From NCBI RefSeq assembly GCF_017654505.1, contig NC_054549.1, positions 248,001-312,000 on the forward strand: 64,000 bases of DNA, written 5' to 3'. The first letter of the stretch is position 1. Each line of letters opens with the position of its first letter. A model generated the notes under the pieces. It searched no databases. It was not told the origin of the DNA and saw nothing but the letters and a program-made list of their open reading frames with translations. The position numbers and the translations under genes were made by a program. Shown one piece after another: positions 36,201-63,488 of the stretch. Source of the DNA: Polyodon spathula. Lineage: Eukaryota > Chordata > Actinopteri > Acipenseriformes > Polyodontidae.

Positions 36201-39200
36201 ATGTGTATGGGGATGGGTATTGGAATGCACATTGGGATGTGTATGGGGATGGGTATTGGGATGTGGATGGGGATGGGTATGGGGATGGGTATTGGAATGC
36301 ACATTGGGATGTGTATGGGGATGGGTATTGGAATGCACATTGGGATGTGTATGGGGATGGGTATTGGAATGCACATTGGGATGTGTATGGGGATGGGTAT
36401 TGGAATGCACATTGGGATGTGTATGGGGATGGGTATTGGAATGCACATTGGGATGTGTATGGGGATGGGTATTGGAATGCACATTGGGATGTGTATGGGG
36501 ATGGGTATTGGAATGCACATTGGGATGTGTATGGGGATGGGTATTGGGATGCACATTGGGGATGGGATGTGTATGGGGATGGGTATTGGGATGTGTATGG
36601 GGATGGGTATTGGGGATGTGTATGGGGATGGGTATTGGAATGCACATTGGGATGTGTATTGGGATGTGTATGGGAATGCACATTGGGATGTGTATGGGGG
36701 TGGGTATTGGGATGCACATTGGGATGTATATGGGGATGGGTATTGGGATGTATGGGGATGGGTATTGGAATGCACATTGGGATGTGTATGGGGATGGGTA
36801 TTGGAATGCACATTGGGATGTGTATGGGGATGGGTATTGGAATGCACATTGGGATGTGTATGGGGATGGGTATTGGAATGCACATTGGGATGTGTATGGG
36901 GATGGGTATTGGAATGCACATTGGGATGTGTATGGGGATGGGTATTGGGATGCACATTGGGATGTGTATGGGGATGGGTATTGGGATGTGTATGGGGATG
37001 GGTATTGGGTATTGGAATGCACATTGGGATGTGTATGGGGATGGGTATTGGGTATTGGGATGTGTATGGGGATGGGTATTGGAATGCACACTGGGATGTG
37101 TATGGGGATGGGTATTGGAATGCACATTGGGATGTGTATGGGGATGGGTATTGGAATGCACATTGGGATGTGTATGGGGATGGGTATTGGAATGCACACT
37201 GGGATGTGTATGGGGATGGGTATTGGAATGCACATTGGGATGTGTATGGGGATGGGTATTGGAATGCACATTGGGATGTGTATGGGGATGGTTATTGGAA
37301 TATTGGGATGTGTATGGGGATGGGTATTGGGATGCACATTGGGATGTGTATGGGGATGGGTATTGGAATGCACATTGGGATGTGTATGGGGATGGGTATT
37401 GGAATGCACATTGGGATGTGTATGGGGATGGGTATTGGAATGCACATTGGGATGTGTATGGGGATGGGTATTGGAATGCACATTGGGATGTGTATGGGGA
37501 TGGGTATTGGAATGCACATTGGGATGTGTATGGGGATGGGTATTGGGATGCACATTGGGATGTGTATGGGGATGGGTATTGGAATGCACATTGGGATGTG
37601 TATGGGGATGGGTATTGGAATGCACACTGGGATGTGTATGGGGATGGGTATTGGAATGCACATTGGGATGTGTATGGGGATGGGTATTGGAATGCACATT
37701 GGGATGTGTATGGGGGTGGGTATTGGGATGCACATTGGGATGTGTATGGGGATGGGTATTGGAATGCACATTGGGATGTGTATGGGGATGGGTATTGGAA
37801 TGCACATTGGGATGTGTATGGGGATGGGTATGGGGCACATTGGGATGTGTTGGGAATGGGTATTGGGATGTGTATGGGGATGGGTATTGGAATGCACATT
37901 GGGATGTGTATGGGGATGGGTATTGGAATGCACATTGGGATGTGTATGGGGATGGGTATTGGAATGCACATTGGGATGTGTGTATTGGGTAATGCACATT
38001 GGGGATGTGTATTATGCACATTGGGATGTGTATGGGGGTGGGTATTGGAATGCACATTGGGATGTGTATGGGGATGGGTATTGGAATGCACATTGGGATG
38101 TGTATGGGGATGGGTATTGGGATGGGAAGGAAACTAGGGCATCATACTCACGCTGTGTTCCATGATTGCGAGAGGTGGGTATTGAGATGGGTATTGGGAT
38201 GGGTTGAATGGGAAGGGAACAAGGTGGCTGAATCCCAAGGTCAGCGCTCAGGAGATCTGCCACACGGCTCTGGCCTGTTTCCACAAGGCACTCCAGAAAG
38301 GCAGGGAAAGCCCGGCTTCCCCGGGTCTCCAGGTCGATCATAAGCTGCCTGGCTTGATCTCTGCGAGGTCCTGCGCTCTGAGCACAGAAAAACAACATTC
38401 AAAGATTGTACCAGTGCTTTGTATTTGAAGTGAAAAAAATATATATTTTTTTTACAAATTTTAAAGTAAATTAGAGACAGTGCTGCACCGTACCTCCATG
38501 ATAGAGATTGATTCAATACAAAGTGTATTATATCACAGTTCCACAGTGTCTCTCGTGGTAGAGATTGATTCAATACAGACTGCATTATATAACAGTTCTA
38601 CAGTGTCTCTCATGGTAGAGATTGATTCAATACAGACTGCAATATATCACAGTTCCACAGTGTCTCTCATGGTAGAGATTGATTCAATACAGACTGCATT
38701 ATATCACAGTTCCAGTGTCTCTCATGGTAGAGATTGATTCAATACAGACTGCATTATATCACAGTTCCCAGTGTCTCTCATTGTAGAGATTGATTCAGTA
38801 CAGACTGCAATACATCACAGTTCCACAGTGTCTCTCATGGTAGAGATTGATTCAATACAGACTGCAATATATCACAGTTCCACAGTGTCTCTCACGGTAG
38901 AGATTGATTCAATACAGACTGCATTATGTCACAGTTCTACAGTGCCTCTCTAGCGGTGTATGTTTTACAAGTGCTTTTTCATAAAACCCATGATTTGAAA
39001 CAAGCAATTCAAACGTCACCTTGCTACTGCAACCCTCTTTCTAATCAGGAGGACTGAAGCTCAGCATGTGATCTCATTGTTAAACCAGCTCTTTCTAATC
39101 AGGAGGACTGAAGCTCAGCCTGTGATCTCACTGTTAAACCAGCTCTTTCTAATCAGGAGGACTGAAGCTCAGCATGTGATCTCACTGTTAAACCAGCTCT

Positions 39201-40918
39201 TTCTAATCAGGAGGACTGAAGCTCACCCTGTGATCTAACTGTTAAACCAGCTCTTTCTAATCAGGAGGACTGAAGCTCAGCCTGTGATCTCACTGTTAAA
39301 CCAGCTCTTTTCACCTTGCTTACCAGTAGTTTGGTAACATCTCTACTTAGTATGGAGATTTTAATAACAAAATATATTAACCTATTTTCACAATTATTAT
39401 ACAATATAAATATTTTCTACTGCCATAGAGGATGTCACATTTTTCAATTTTTGGAAAACTAAAAAGCGAGATGAAATTCAATATGGTAACGTAACATTCT
39501 GAATTCTACAGGGTGCGATGCAAAACTTTTGGCCATAGCTGCAATGCCCCACACATAACCTACTGTTTATCAAACTTGTTTTTCTGTCATCTATATGCAG
39601 GTGCACTACTAAAGTGTTAGAAAATATATAATTTTGCAACCAATTATTTAGTAAAAAATAGTAGTGATCTACAGAAATAATAATTTTTAAAAAAGGCAGA
39701 AAGTGATAAGAGTATCAAACTGGCTACAGGGCCAGATAGGCATGGCACACCAGGCATTTTGCCACCTGTATCGCTGCTGTTGCTGATCTGCCTGTCCTTG
39801 TATGAAATATGGGAGGGATCAAACACTTCAGGGCGTTGGGCACCTCCGTAGACAACAGTTTCATTCTAGTAAGACCTCATCTTGAATATTGTGTTCAGTT
39901 CTGGTCACCTCGCTATAAAAAAGATATTGCTGCTCTAGAAAGAGTGCAAAGAAGAGCGACCAGAATTATTCCGGGCTTAAAAGGCATGTCATATGCAGAC
40001 AGGCTAAAAGAATTGAATCTGTTCAGTCTTGAACAAAGAAGACTACGTGGCGACCTAATTCAAGCATTCAAAATTCTAAAAGGTATTGACAGTGTCGACC
40101 CAAGGGACTTTTTCAGCCTGAAAAAAGAAACAAGGACCAGGGGTCACAAATGGAGTTTAGAAAAAGGGGCATTCAGAACAGAAAATAGGAGACACTTTTT
40201 TACACAGAGAATTGTGAGGGTCTGGAATCAACTCCCCAGTAATGTTGTTGAAGCTGACACCCTGGGATCCTTCAAGAAGCTGCTTGATGAGATTTTGGGA
40301 TCAATAAGCTACTAACAACCAAACGAGCAAGATGGGCCGAATGGCCTCCTCTCGTTTGTAAACTTTCTTATGTTCTTATGTTTTTATGATTTTTCATGGC
40401 AAGCACGTGCTGGCTGTGATTGGTCAATCCATCGGCGATACCGATAGCCAGAAAAAAAATGCTCTGGATTCGATTTGAGCATCACTGCTCAGCATCACCA
40501 CGGGTCTAGTGGTACATTCCCACGCTGATCTGTGCAATACCATATGAAAGCAACAGCAGCACTACACATTGCAAAATGCCTGTCTGTCTGTCTGTCTGTC
40601 CGTCTGTCCCGACTCTACGGAGCCCCAAGGCCAGTGACAGTGCTTTCACTAACTGAGTCGCTTGGGACCTATATCTGTATTCAGGGCTTAAATTCTCATT
40701 GAATATTTCCCGGAACCCAACCGCTCGCTACAAAGCCACAATGTAAGATTCAATCAGGCCCAGGGACAAATCAAATATAAGTCTACCTTTATTTCATCAA
40801 TCATGTCTTGATTGAATATTCCTCTGGAAATCAGTCCATCGTACAGCAGAGATGGATCCAATTCAAGCACCAGAAAGGAGCGTCTGCTTTGCAGAATTTT
40901 CTTGTGTCTGGCATCCAT
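24261..40918 (-). CDS. CASP9: Caspase-9, apoptosome initiator caspase
   Basis: Predicted CDS: complement(join(24261..24365, 27911..28020, 28527..28715, 30156..30303, 31429..31518, 32279..32455, 33412..33467, 34019..34102, 38152..38377, 40787..40918)), 438 aa (human 416), all phases consistent. The N-terminal CARD (residues 1 to about 93: [40 protein letters not shown]) binds APAF1. The protease has [27 protein letters not shown], catalytic His252 in VVIILSHG, catalytic Cys302 in FFIQACGG, the linker cleavage site Asp330 followed by ATPM (XIAP BIR3-binding motif), then [33 protein letters not shown] and [16 protein letters not shown]. It cleaves and activates executioner caspases in the cytosol. 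Odd points: the donor at 30155 is GC not GT; exon 31429-31518 has a decayed tandem copy; exon 38152-38377 abuts a 3.8-kb satellite. It lies head to head with DNAJC16, as in human. Confidence 0.95.
24366..25921. other. CASP9 last intron, AT-rich, nothing else recognised
   Basis: No element or gene is supported between the last CASP9 exon and the 18-bp array. It holds homopolymer runs (poly-T 25300-25312 and 25711-25724). Confidence 0.5.
25922..26401 (+). repeat. 18-bp minisatellite (GAGGAGCATGAAGAAGCA)n with variants
   Basis: About 25 units, mostly 18 bp with 15-bp GAGGAGCATGAGGACA variants, in the last intron of CASP9. The period keeps a frame open (EEHEEA repeats), but the array is intronic and has no other sign of coding. 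Confidence 0.9.
26828..27248 (+). mobile_element. piggyBac-type MITE with TTAA target duplication
   Basis: TTAA at 26828-26831 and 27245-27248 flank inverted ends CCCTTTGCAGT and ACTGCAAAGGG. A 4-bp TTAA duplication with CCC...GGG ends is the hallmark of piggyBac elements. About 413 bp, no transposase frame. Related sequence lies at 51205-51589 and, inverted, at 58737-59013. Confidence 0.85.
27358..27747 (+). mobile_element. Solo LTR with 5-bp target duplication
   Basis: The 390-bp unit begins TGTGGCAGGATAG and ends CTATCCTGTCACA, which are near-perfect inverted termini. It is flanked by ATGAC at 27353-27357 and 27748-27752. A TATA-like GCTATAAAAAAGG lies at about 27490 and a candidate ATTAAA near the end. 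No internal coding region or second LTR is next to it, so it is a solo LTR left by recombination, in a CASP9 intron. Confidence 0.9.
28980..29935 (+). repeat. 26/17-bp minisatellite with 414-bp higher-order period
   Basis: Two unit types alternate: GTGCAGTTTAGTGTGTTTCT with GTAGAG (26 bp), and a 17-bp form lacking TTCTGTAGA. Rare variants GTTTGTTGTG (29191 and 29605) and TTTCCGTAGA (CGTAG at 29381 and 29795) recur exactly 414 bp apart, showing a block duplication. It lies in the intron between the CASP9 exons at 28527 and 30156. Confidence 0.9.
30304..31327. other. CASP9 intron sequence, nothing recognised
   Basis: No supported element. Short A/T runs only. Confidence 0.5.
31328..31394 (-). 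pseudogene. Decayed tandem copy of CASP9 catalytic-His exon
   Basis: About 67 bp copy the end of the real exon (31431-31497 equivalent) at a 103-bp offset, separated by a CCCCAAC-repeat. On the gene strand it still reads [14 protein letters not shown], but the catalytic SHG is SRG (CAT to CGT). The 103-bp offset shifts frame if read through. An acceptor-like TTGTTACAG and a donor-like GTAAAC are present, so inclusion is conceivable but would be damaging. Confidence 0.8.
31519..32278. other. CASP9 intron sequence, nothing recognised
   Basis: AT-rich sequence without a supported element. Confidence 0.5.
32671..33095 (+). repeat. 49-bp minisatellite, about nine units
   Basis: The unit is GTTATACTGTAGTATTTTTA, GTCTGCTAATATTTACATGC, then AATATCAGT, with a steady 49-bp period from 32671. 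It lies in the CASP9 intron upstream of exon 32279-32455. Confidence 0.95.
33612..33920. mobile_element. Foldback element copy, partial
   Basis: The sequence from AGTAGCAAGGTTTCTAAAAA through TGCTACAACAGTTTAAATGA, GTCTGTTTCAAAGCTCTTTT, to ATTATTGCCCACATTGCC (read on the minus strand near 33915) is homologous, in pieces, to the inverted-repeat element at 42850-43320. It is one arm plus the central segment. Confidence 0.6.
34272..34318 (+). repeat. (GT)n microsatellite
   Basis: Short GT/GAGTGTGT run at the left edge of the large satellite. Confidence 0.9.
34335..38130 (+). repeat. 3.8-kb satellite-like array of 36-bp units in CASP9 intron
   Basis: Roughly 105 units of ATTGGAATGCACATTGGGAT then GTGTATGGGGATGGGT. 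Variants change GGAATGC to GGGATGC, ACATT to ACACT, and GGGGATGG to GGGGGTGG; shorter units lack the GAATGCACATTGG part. Because 36 is a multiple of 3, five or more frames stay open for 700-1280 codons on both strands; these are artefacts. The G-rich strand is the plus strand. It fills the intron between the CASP9 exons at 34019-34102 and 38152-38377 and ends 20-30 bp from the donor of the latter. Confidence 0.95.
38503..38952 (+). repeat. 57-bp minisatellite, about eight units
   Basis: The unit is AGAGATTGATTCAATACAGA, CTGCATTATATCACAGTTCC, then ACAGTGTCTCTCATGGT, in the CASP9 intron after the first coding exon. Confidence 0.95.
39031..39310 (+). repeat. 54-bp minisatellite, about five units
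   Basis: The unit is CTCTTTCTAATCAGGAGGAC, TGAAGCTCAGCATGTGATCT, then CACTGTTAAACCAG. Confidence 0.95.
39865..40385 (+). mobile_element. 5'-truncated CR1-like LINE 3' end
   Basis: The reading frame encodes [20 protein letters not shown] through [14 protein letters not shown] without a stop, followed by the 3' UTR and TTCTTATG tail. It is nearly the exact reverse complement of 20487-21025. It sits in the CASP9 intron between the two CARD exons, antisense to CASP9. Confidence 0.9.
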
Positions 40919-41120
40919 TATGACCGTAGAAAGATTTCTAGAATAAAAAAAGAAAAGAGTCCACTGTGAAAATAGGGTTATTTGTTTTCTTATATAAATC
41001 TGCATGCTAATGCATCAGAATATATGTTGATCAGAAATGTGAAGGGTTGTTCCATGCCAGCTCAGAACATCCAGACAGACAAATGATTCTGGGTCAACAT
41101 CTCAGAATGTGACAACATTA

Positions 41121-42372
41121 TCAGAGCTGCCAGACAGTCCCTCGCAGTATTATCAGAGCTGCCAGACAGTCCCTTGCAGTATTATCAGAGCTGCCAGACA
41201 GTCCCTCGCAGTATTATCAGAGCTGCCAGGCAGTCCCTCGCAGTATTATCAGAGCTGCCAGACAGTCCCTCGCAGTATTATCAGAGCTGCCAGACAGTCC
41301 CTCGCAGTATTATCAGAGCTGCCAGACAGTCCCTCGCAGTATTATCAGAGCTGCCAGGCAGTCCCTCGCAGTATTATCAGAGCTGCCAGGCAGTCCCTCG
41401 CAGTATTATCAGAGCTGCCAGGCAGTCCCTCGCAGTATTATCAGAGCTGCCAGGCAGTCCCTCGCAGTATTATCAGAGCTGCCAGGCAGTCCCTCGCAGT
41501 ATTATCAGAGCTGCCAGACAGTCCCTCGCAGTATTATCAGAGCTGCCAGACAGTCCCTCGCAGTATTATCGGAGCTGCCAAGAAGTCCCTCGCAGTATTA
41601 TCGGAGCTGCCAGGCAGTCCCTCGCAGTATTATCAGAGCTGCCAGGCAGTCCCTCGCAGTATTATCAGAGCTGCCAGGCAGTCCCTCGCAGTATTATCAG
41701 AGCTGCCAGGCAGTCCCTCGCAGTATTATCAGAGCTGCCAGGCAGTCCCTCGCAGTATTATCAGAGCTGCCAGGCAGTCCCTCGCAGTATTATCAGAGCT
41801 GCCAGGCAGTCCCTCGCAGTATTATCAGAGCTGCCAGGCAGTTCCTCGCAGTATTATCAGAGCTACCAGGCAGTCCCTCGCAGTATTATCAGAGCTGCCA
41901 GCCAGTCCCTCGCAGTATTATCAGAGCTGCCAGGCAGTCCCTCGCAGTATTATCAGAGCTGCCAGGCAGTTCCTCGCAGTATTATCAGAGCTACCAGGCA
42001 GTCCCTCGCAGTATTATCAGAGCTGCCAGGCAGTCCCTCGCAGTATTATCAGAGCTGCCAGGCAGTCCCTCGCAGTATTATCAGAGCTGCCAGGCAGTCC
42101 CTCGCAGTATTATCAGAGCTGCCAGGCAGTTCCTCGCAGTATTATCAGAGCTACCAGGCAGTCCCTCGCAGTATTATCAGAGCTGCCAGCCAGTCCCTCG
42201 CAGTATCATCAGAGCTGCCAGGCAGTCCCTCGCAGCATCATCAGAGCTGCCAGCCAGTCCCTCGCAGTATCATCAGAGCTGCCAGCCAGTCCCTCGCAGT
42301 ATCATCAGAGCTGCCAGACAGTCCCTCGCAGTATCATCAGAGCTGCCAGACAGTCCCTTGCAGTATTATCCC
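41121..42372 (+). repeat. 32-bp minisatellite, about 39 units
   Basis: The unit is ATTATCAGAGCTGCCAGGCA then GTCCCTCGCAGT; single-base variants (GACAGT, GCCAGT, CATCAG) are clustered. The 32-bp period rotates frames, so the two 430-440-codon open frames across it are artefacts. It lies in the first intron of CASP9, downstream of the leader exon. Confidence 0.95.
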
Positions 42373-42844
42373 ACAGTCAGTCTCCTGGCTGCTTCATCAG
42401 GAATATGGTGTTCTAACTGAACCCATGCAAGTGCATATAGGCTTTAAAAGGCAGGTTTACCTGGTGACTAGTGAATGGTCTCTAGCATTTGGACTATAGT
42501 TTACAACTGGATAATGACATGGGATAGGATGATTGTTTATAGAATAATGTGAAGAGATTGGTTTTGCCATTGTAATCAATGTATTCTAAAATTAGATTTG
42601 TTAAGGTTTGACATTGCGCATTAGATTAACTGTGATATACAAACACGGTCTAAGGGAATTCTCCTGCAGACACATGGACACTACTTGGCTGAATTATGAC
42701 ACGTGTGGAACCTGTATTAACAATCTCCAAACACTATTTGATTTGATTTACTTTTCTTCATATCCTTTTCACAATGGGGCACCTGCCCATTGTTGCTTGT
42801 ACAACATTGTATGAAAGACAGAAGTCATTAAGCTTAAAGAATAA

Positions 42845-43320
42845 AGCTTAAAATTACAGCATTACCCGTCCTCACACGTTGCTACAACTGTTTAAATAAC
42901 TACCTGTCATTTTTCATTGACATCCTGATACATTTAGAACTTTAAAGTCTGTTTCAAAGCTCTTTTCAAAATGGCCGCTGTAGTGCACTGACATTATTGC
43001 CCACACTGTCAGACATGTACCACAGCAATAACGATCCACGATGTGGTACAGAAAAGAAAAGCCGGAGCATTTATGTTTTTTGTTTTGTTTTTAAATTGCT
43101 CTTCCTGCAGTGATTTAGAGGACAGATCTCAAACCCCAGTGCACTAGAGCAGACATTTTGAAAAGAGCTTTGAAACAGACTTTAACATTATAAGTTTAAA
43201 AAGTTGTCAGGATGTTAACAATGAAGAAAATAAATGACAGATGCGTTATTTAAACAGTTGTAGCAGCACCTGGGGACGAGTAACGCCCTATTTTTAGGAA
43301 CCCTGCTACTTCCTTGCTAA
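42845..43320. mobile_element. Foldback (long inverted repeat) element
   Basis: The left arm (about 42858-42975: TTGCTACAACTGTTTAAATA, GACATCCTGAT, GTCTGTTTCAAAGCTCTTTT) is the inverted complement of the right arm (about 43152-43300: AAAAGAGCTTTGAAACAGAC, GTCAGGATGTTAACAATG, TTTAAACAGTTGTAGCA). The centre is shared with the copy at 33612-33920. No coding sequence; MITE-like. Confidence 0.75.
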
Positions 43321-44028
43321 TGAAGGCATGAGCCTAAAAGCCTGTGTTATAAATGAACACCTCAGAAAGCTGCAGCTTCATAGAGGGGACTTTTTAAACA
43401 ACGTTTCCATGAATATACTCTGTGTGTTCAGTATGGTTCTCTACTGCTGTTTCCTTTTACATCATTACCATGCTAACTAACTATTTCATCAAAAGTTGCT
43501 TCTGAAAAGATCCCTCTAAGCTGACTGCGAGAAAGTGGGGAAGCATATTATTGTTGCTCTGTACACTGGAGCCTGTGCAACGCTAATATGCTTCCCCACA
43601 GTCAAATCCTCACAAGCATTTTGGCTGGATTCGTTATTATAATTATAAAGAATAATACAGAACACAAAGATTAGTACGATATATTAAACATGTAAAAAAA
43701 TAAATACTGTATTCGGGAAATGTTGATTGTATAAAGTACCTCTTTAAGTCAGCACCCTATATCAGAGATGTGTCTACACACCACTCCTTATAGCATTGTA
43801 GCTAGGTATTTATAGGGTTACTGTTTCAGTGTAGCTATTGTAACACATTAAAATGAAGTGAAACTGACTAGATTAATGCTGCTGGGGAAGTAGTGAGATT
43901 CACACCAAACTTATGGAGAAGCGAAATATATACAATTGGACTTTCATAATCAACGCTCATCTCTTCAGGACTGTTTAAAAGGGTTTTCATATTTCAGACA
44001 GTTGTAACCTGTACAGTGATATTGGTCA
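43321..44028. other. CASP9 first intron, nothing recognised
   Basis: A short palindromic stretch around 43530-43600 (GCATATTA... CTAATATGCTTCCCCACAGT) is the only structure noted. Confidence 0.4.
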
Positions 44029-44205
44029 TGGGTGGAAATAAGATTGCATAACAGCTTTGCCCATTCCGGATTTTAATACTAGCTTGATTAGCTCCAGTGT
44101 ACTGGTAAGAAGCCCAGATGTGGCTTATCAGACTCACACTAATAAAGCCAGGAATGGATCTAACTGCTAAGCAACGGGGGTCTTATTTCCATCCCTGCTG
44201 GTTAA
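44029..44205. mobile_element. Foldback MITE, hAT-like ends
   Basis: Starts GGGTGGAAATAAGATTGC and ends GTCTTATTTCCATCCCTGCTG, inverted ends. A homologous 175-bp copy with the same ends lies at 52371-52548 (CAGGGGTGGAAATAAGACTC ... GAGTCTGATTTCCATCCCTG). Superfamily assignment from the CAGGGGTG end is tentative. Confidence 0.65.
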
Positions 44206-44226
44206 AAAGACTATGCCCAAAACTAT

Positions 44227-44355
44227 GACTGAGACAGAGTATTACAATATGCTTGGATTGAGATAGAATATTACAATATGCTTGGACTGAGATTGAGTAT
44301 TGCAATATGCTTGGATTGAGATAGAATATTATAATGTGTTTGGATTGAGATACAG
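44227..44355 (+). repeat. About 31-bp tandem repeat, four units
   Basis: The unit is GATTGAGATAGAATATTACA followed by ATATGCTTG. Confidence 0.8.
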
Positions 44356-45153
44356 CAATAACACAACCATGTCTTCTTTCACCTAACCTGGATTTCTTAA
44401 AGTTAAAAACATAAATCAGTCCTGCCTAACAAAGGATGGTGAGCAAAGCTGTAGGGTTGTGTCAAATGTGTTTGCCTGCGTCTTTGACAAGCCTAATACC
44501 TATTTTGGAAGCAGAAGACTTTTGTGTCAAGCACAAAGTAATTAGTGACATAAAATGTACTTTGAATTGTATTGAAATTCAAATGCAAATGTAAACAAGA
44601 ACCCCAATTTCCTTACATTTCCACTTACATCTGCAGAGACCTCTGAAGTGTTCAAAACGAGTGTCTGTATATCATAGGTAGCAAACACACAAACCACGAG
44701 TTACTGCAACTATCAATCATTACAACAGACAAGCAGTACTTTACTGAAACTGCACGTTTACTGGGTCAAAACACAGATTGGTTTGTAAGTTTTCTGAATA
44801 ACTGAACAAGCCAAATCCTAAACACAACCGATATATACATTGTCTGCCTGAGCTGTTAATCTATAGTCACAACCCTACACATCAAACGCCATACCTGTAA
44901 ACCAGCGACGATTCAACGCAGCAGTCAGTCCCAGTCAGGCGATCAGTAAACACTGAAGATGTGCACACACCTGGATCACTGCTCCAACACTAAACACAGA
45001 ATCAACTGTGTGTGTCTTTTAGCACCCTGAACGCACATGTATATAATGTGTAGTACAATATCAGCAGAATGTAGTTACCGGTATTCTAAAGTTTAGAGTA
45101 GTGTATTAATTTACTGTGCATTGAAACTGAAAGTAACGTAACAGTGTACTTAC

Positions 45154-45320
45154 CAGACCAGTTCCGTATGTGATCTCCCGTCCTTGCTTGTCGTCATTTG
45201 TTAGAACCTGTTTTTGTGGTTGGGCGAGCACTGACACATTAGTTTCGTTGGAAACGCCTTTAATCAGTTTTAACACGAAGCGTCCCTGAAAGCGATACAG
45301 CGCAATTAAGATTTTGTGAG
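45154..45320 (-). other. CASP9: CASP9 non-coding leader exon (5' UTR)
   Basis: A strong donor lies at 45153 (gene strand CTG followed by GTAAGTAC). The first coding exon has an acceptor (TTCTAG) 19 nt before its ATG, at 40938, so an upstream non-coding exon is needed, and this is the best candidate. The upstream limit is a guess. Confidence 0.55.
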
Positions 45321-45550
45321 TTTCTTCCTTGTTTTCATTGAAGCCACGCCTCTCGTAATGATGCTATTACGCCGGGTGACCGGAAGCGCTTGTTGAAAAT
45401 TTGCAGTGCAATCTGGATGGAGGGTGCAATTGTGGGTTACTAGGTGTGAGCGAGCGAGTGATTTTACAATAAAATACACCTAAGGACTGCGATGAAAAGG
45501 CGTGCTATGTGAATTTGGAAGCGGTGCAATCGTCTGTTGATTTGGAGCTG
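45320..45550. promoter_or_regulatory. Candidate bidirectional CASP9/DNAJC16 promoter
   Basis: The sequence between the CASP9 leader exon and DNAJC16 has local CpG content (ATTACGCCGGGTGACCGGAA near 45365-45390) and no coding. In human the two genes are also head to head and very close. The DNAJC16 leader exon needed before the acceptor at 46538 probably starts here; its donor cannot be fixed (a GTGTGAG at about 45443 is one option). Confidence 0.45.
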
Positions 45551-45799
45551 TGGTGTATATCTCATTGCTGATAGGAAATCGTATGTATTTATATTTCTGG
45601 AATGCTACCAAATGTATTTTTATTTGTCTCTATCAAAGCATAATACCAGGGAGAAAGTCAACTTTATTAACAGAATGTGCGCTTTCAAATACTAAAATGC
45701 TAAAAAAGAAGTCCCATGTTTTTGTTGCTATTAATTATGACATTACTGTTAGCCAAACCAATGCCTTTAAACCTTTTCAATAGTACGTTAGCAGCTTAG

Positions 45800-46255
45800 T
45801 ACATAAGAACATAAGAAAGTTTACAAACGAGAGGAGGCCATTCGGCCCATCTTGCTCGTTTGGTTGTTAGTAGCTTATTGATCCCAAAATCTCATCAAGC
45901 AGCTTCTTGAAGGATCCCAGGGTGTCAGCTTCAACAACATTACTGGGGAGTTGATTCCAGACCCTCACAATTCTCTGTGTAAAAAAGTGTCTCCTATTTT
46001 CTGTTCTGAATGCCCCTTTTTCTAAACTCATTTGTGACCCCTGGTCCTTGTTTCTTTTTTCAGGCTGAAAAAGTCCCTTGGGTCGACACTGTCAATACCT
46101 TTTAGAATTTTGAATGCTTGAATTAGGTCGCCACGTAGTCTTCTTTGTTCAAGACTGAACAGATTCAATTCTTTTAGCCTGTCTGCATATGACATGCCTT
46201 TTAAGCCTGGAATAATTCTGGTCGCTCTTCTTTGCACTCTTTCTAGAGCAGCATG
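45800..46255 (-). mobile_element. 5'-truncated CR1-like LINE in DNAJC16 first intron
   Basis: The tail repeats start at 45800. The minus-strand frame encodes [20 protein letters not shown] through ETRTRGHK, with a 1-nt loss near 46030 relative to 20725. It is nearly identical to the copies at 20487 and 39865. It separates the likely shared promoter from the first DNAJC16 coding exon. Confidence 0.9.
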
Positions 46256-46548
46256 TTGGTCTTTTTTAGTTAAAAACATTGTTTTGTTTTGGTGCAGAAA
46301 AAGTGAACAGACAGCAAAACCCGTAAGCTTGCAAAGCTTCATTCTCACGTATTAATAGGTACCCCAACAGAACCCTATAGCGCCTGTTTATATAAACACG
46401 ACTCGGACGAAGGGACATCATAGGTAGCATATTGCAACACTGAACATGTTTATTAAAAAGTTACACAGACTTGGCCTATCAAATTAGATATTTCGTGAAT
46501 AAATGCAACACAGAATTTATTGTAACATATTTTTTTAGGCGAAAGAAA

Positions 46549-63484
<16,936 letters not shown>

Positions 63485-63488
63485 GTTG

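Noticed and set aside
34184..38165. Very long open frames (up to about 1289 codons) on both strands
   Set aside because: They arise from a 36-bp tandem array whose period is a multiple of three; they occur in five or more frames and overlap, with no domain, and the array lies in a CASP9 intron.
41121..42372. CRISPR-like regular direct repeats of 32 bp
   Set aside because: Units are contiguous with no unique spacers, and the context is a vertebrate intron.
41109..42499. Open frames of 435 and 441 codons
   Set aside because: A 32-bp repeat with no stop in any rotation; Gln/Ser/Arg periodic peptide, intronic.
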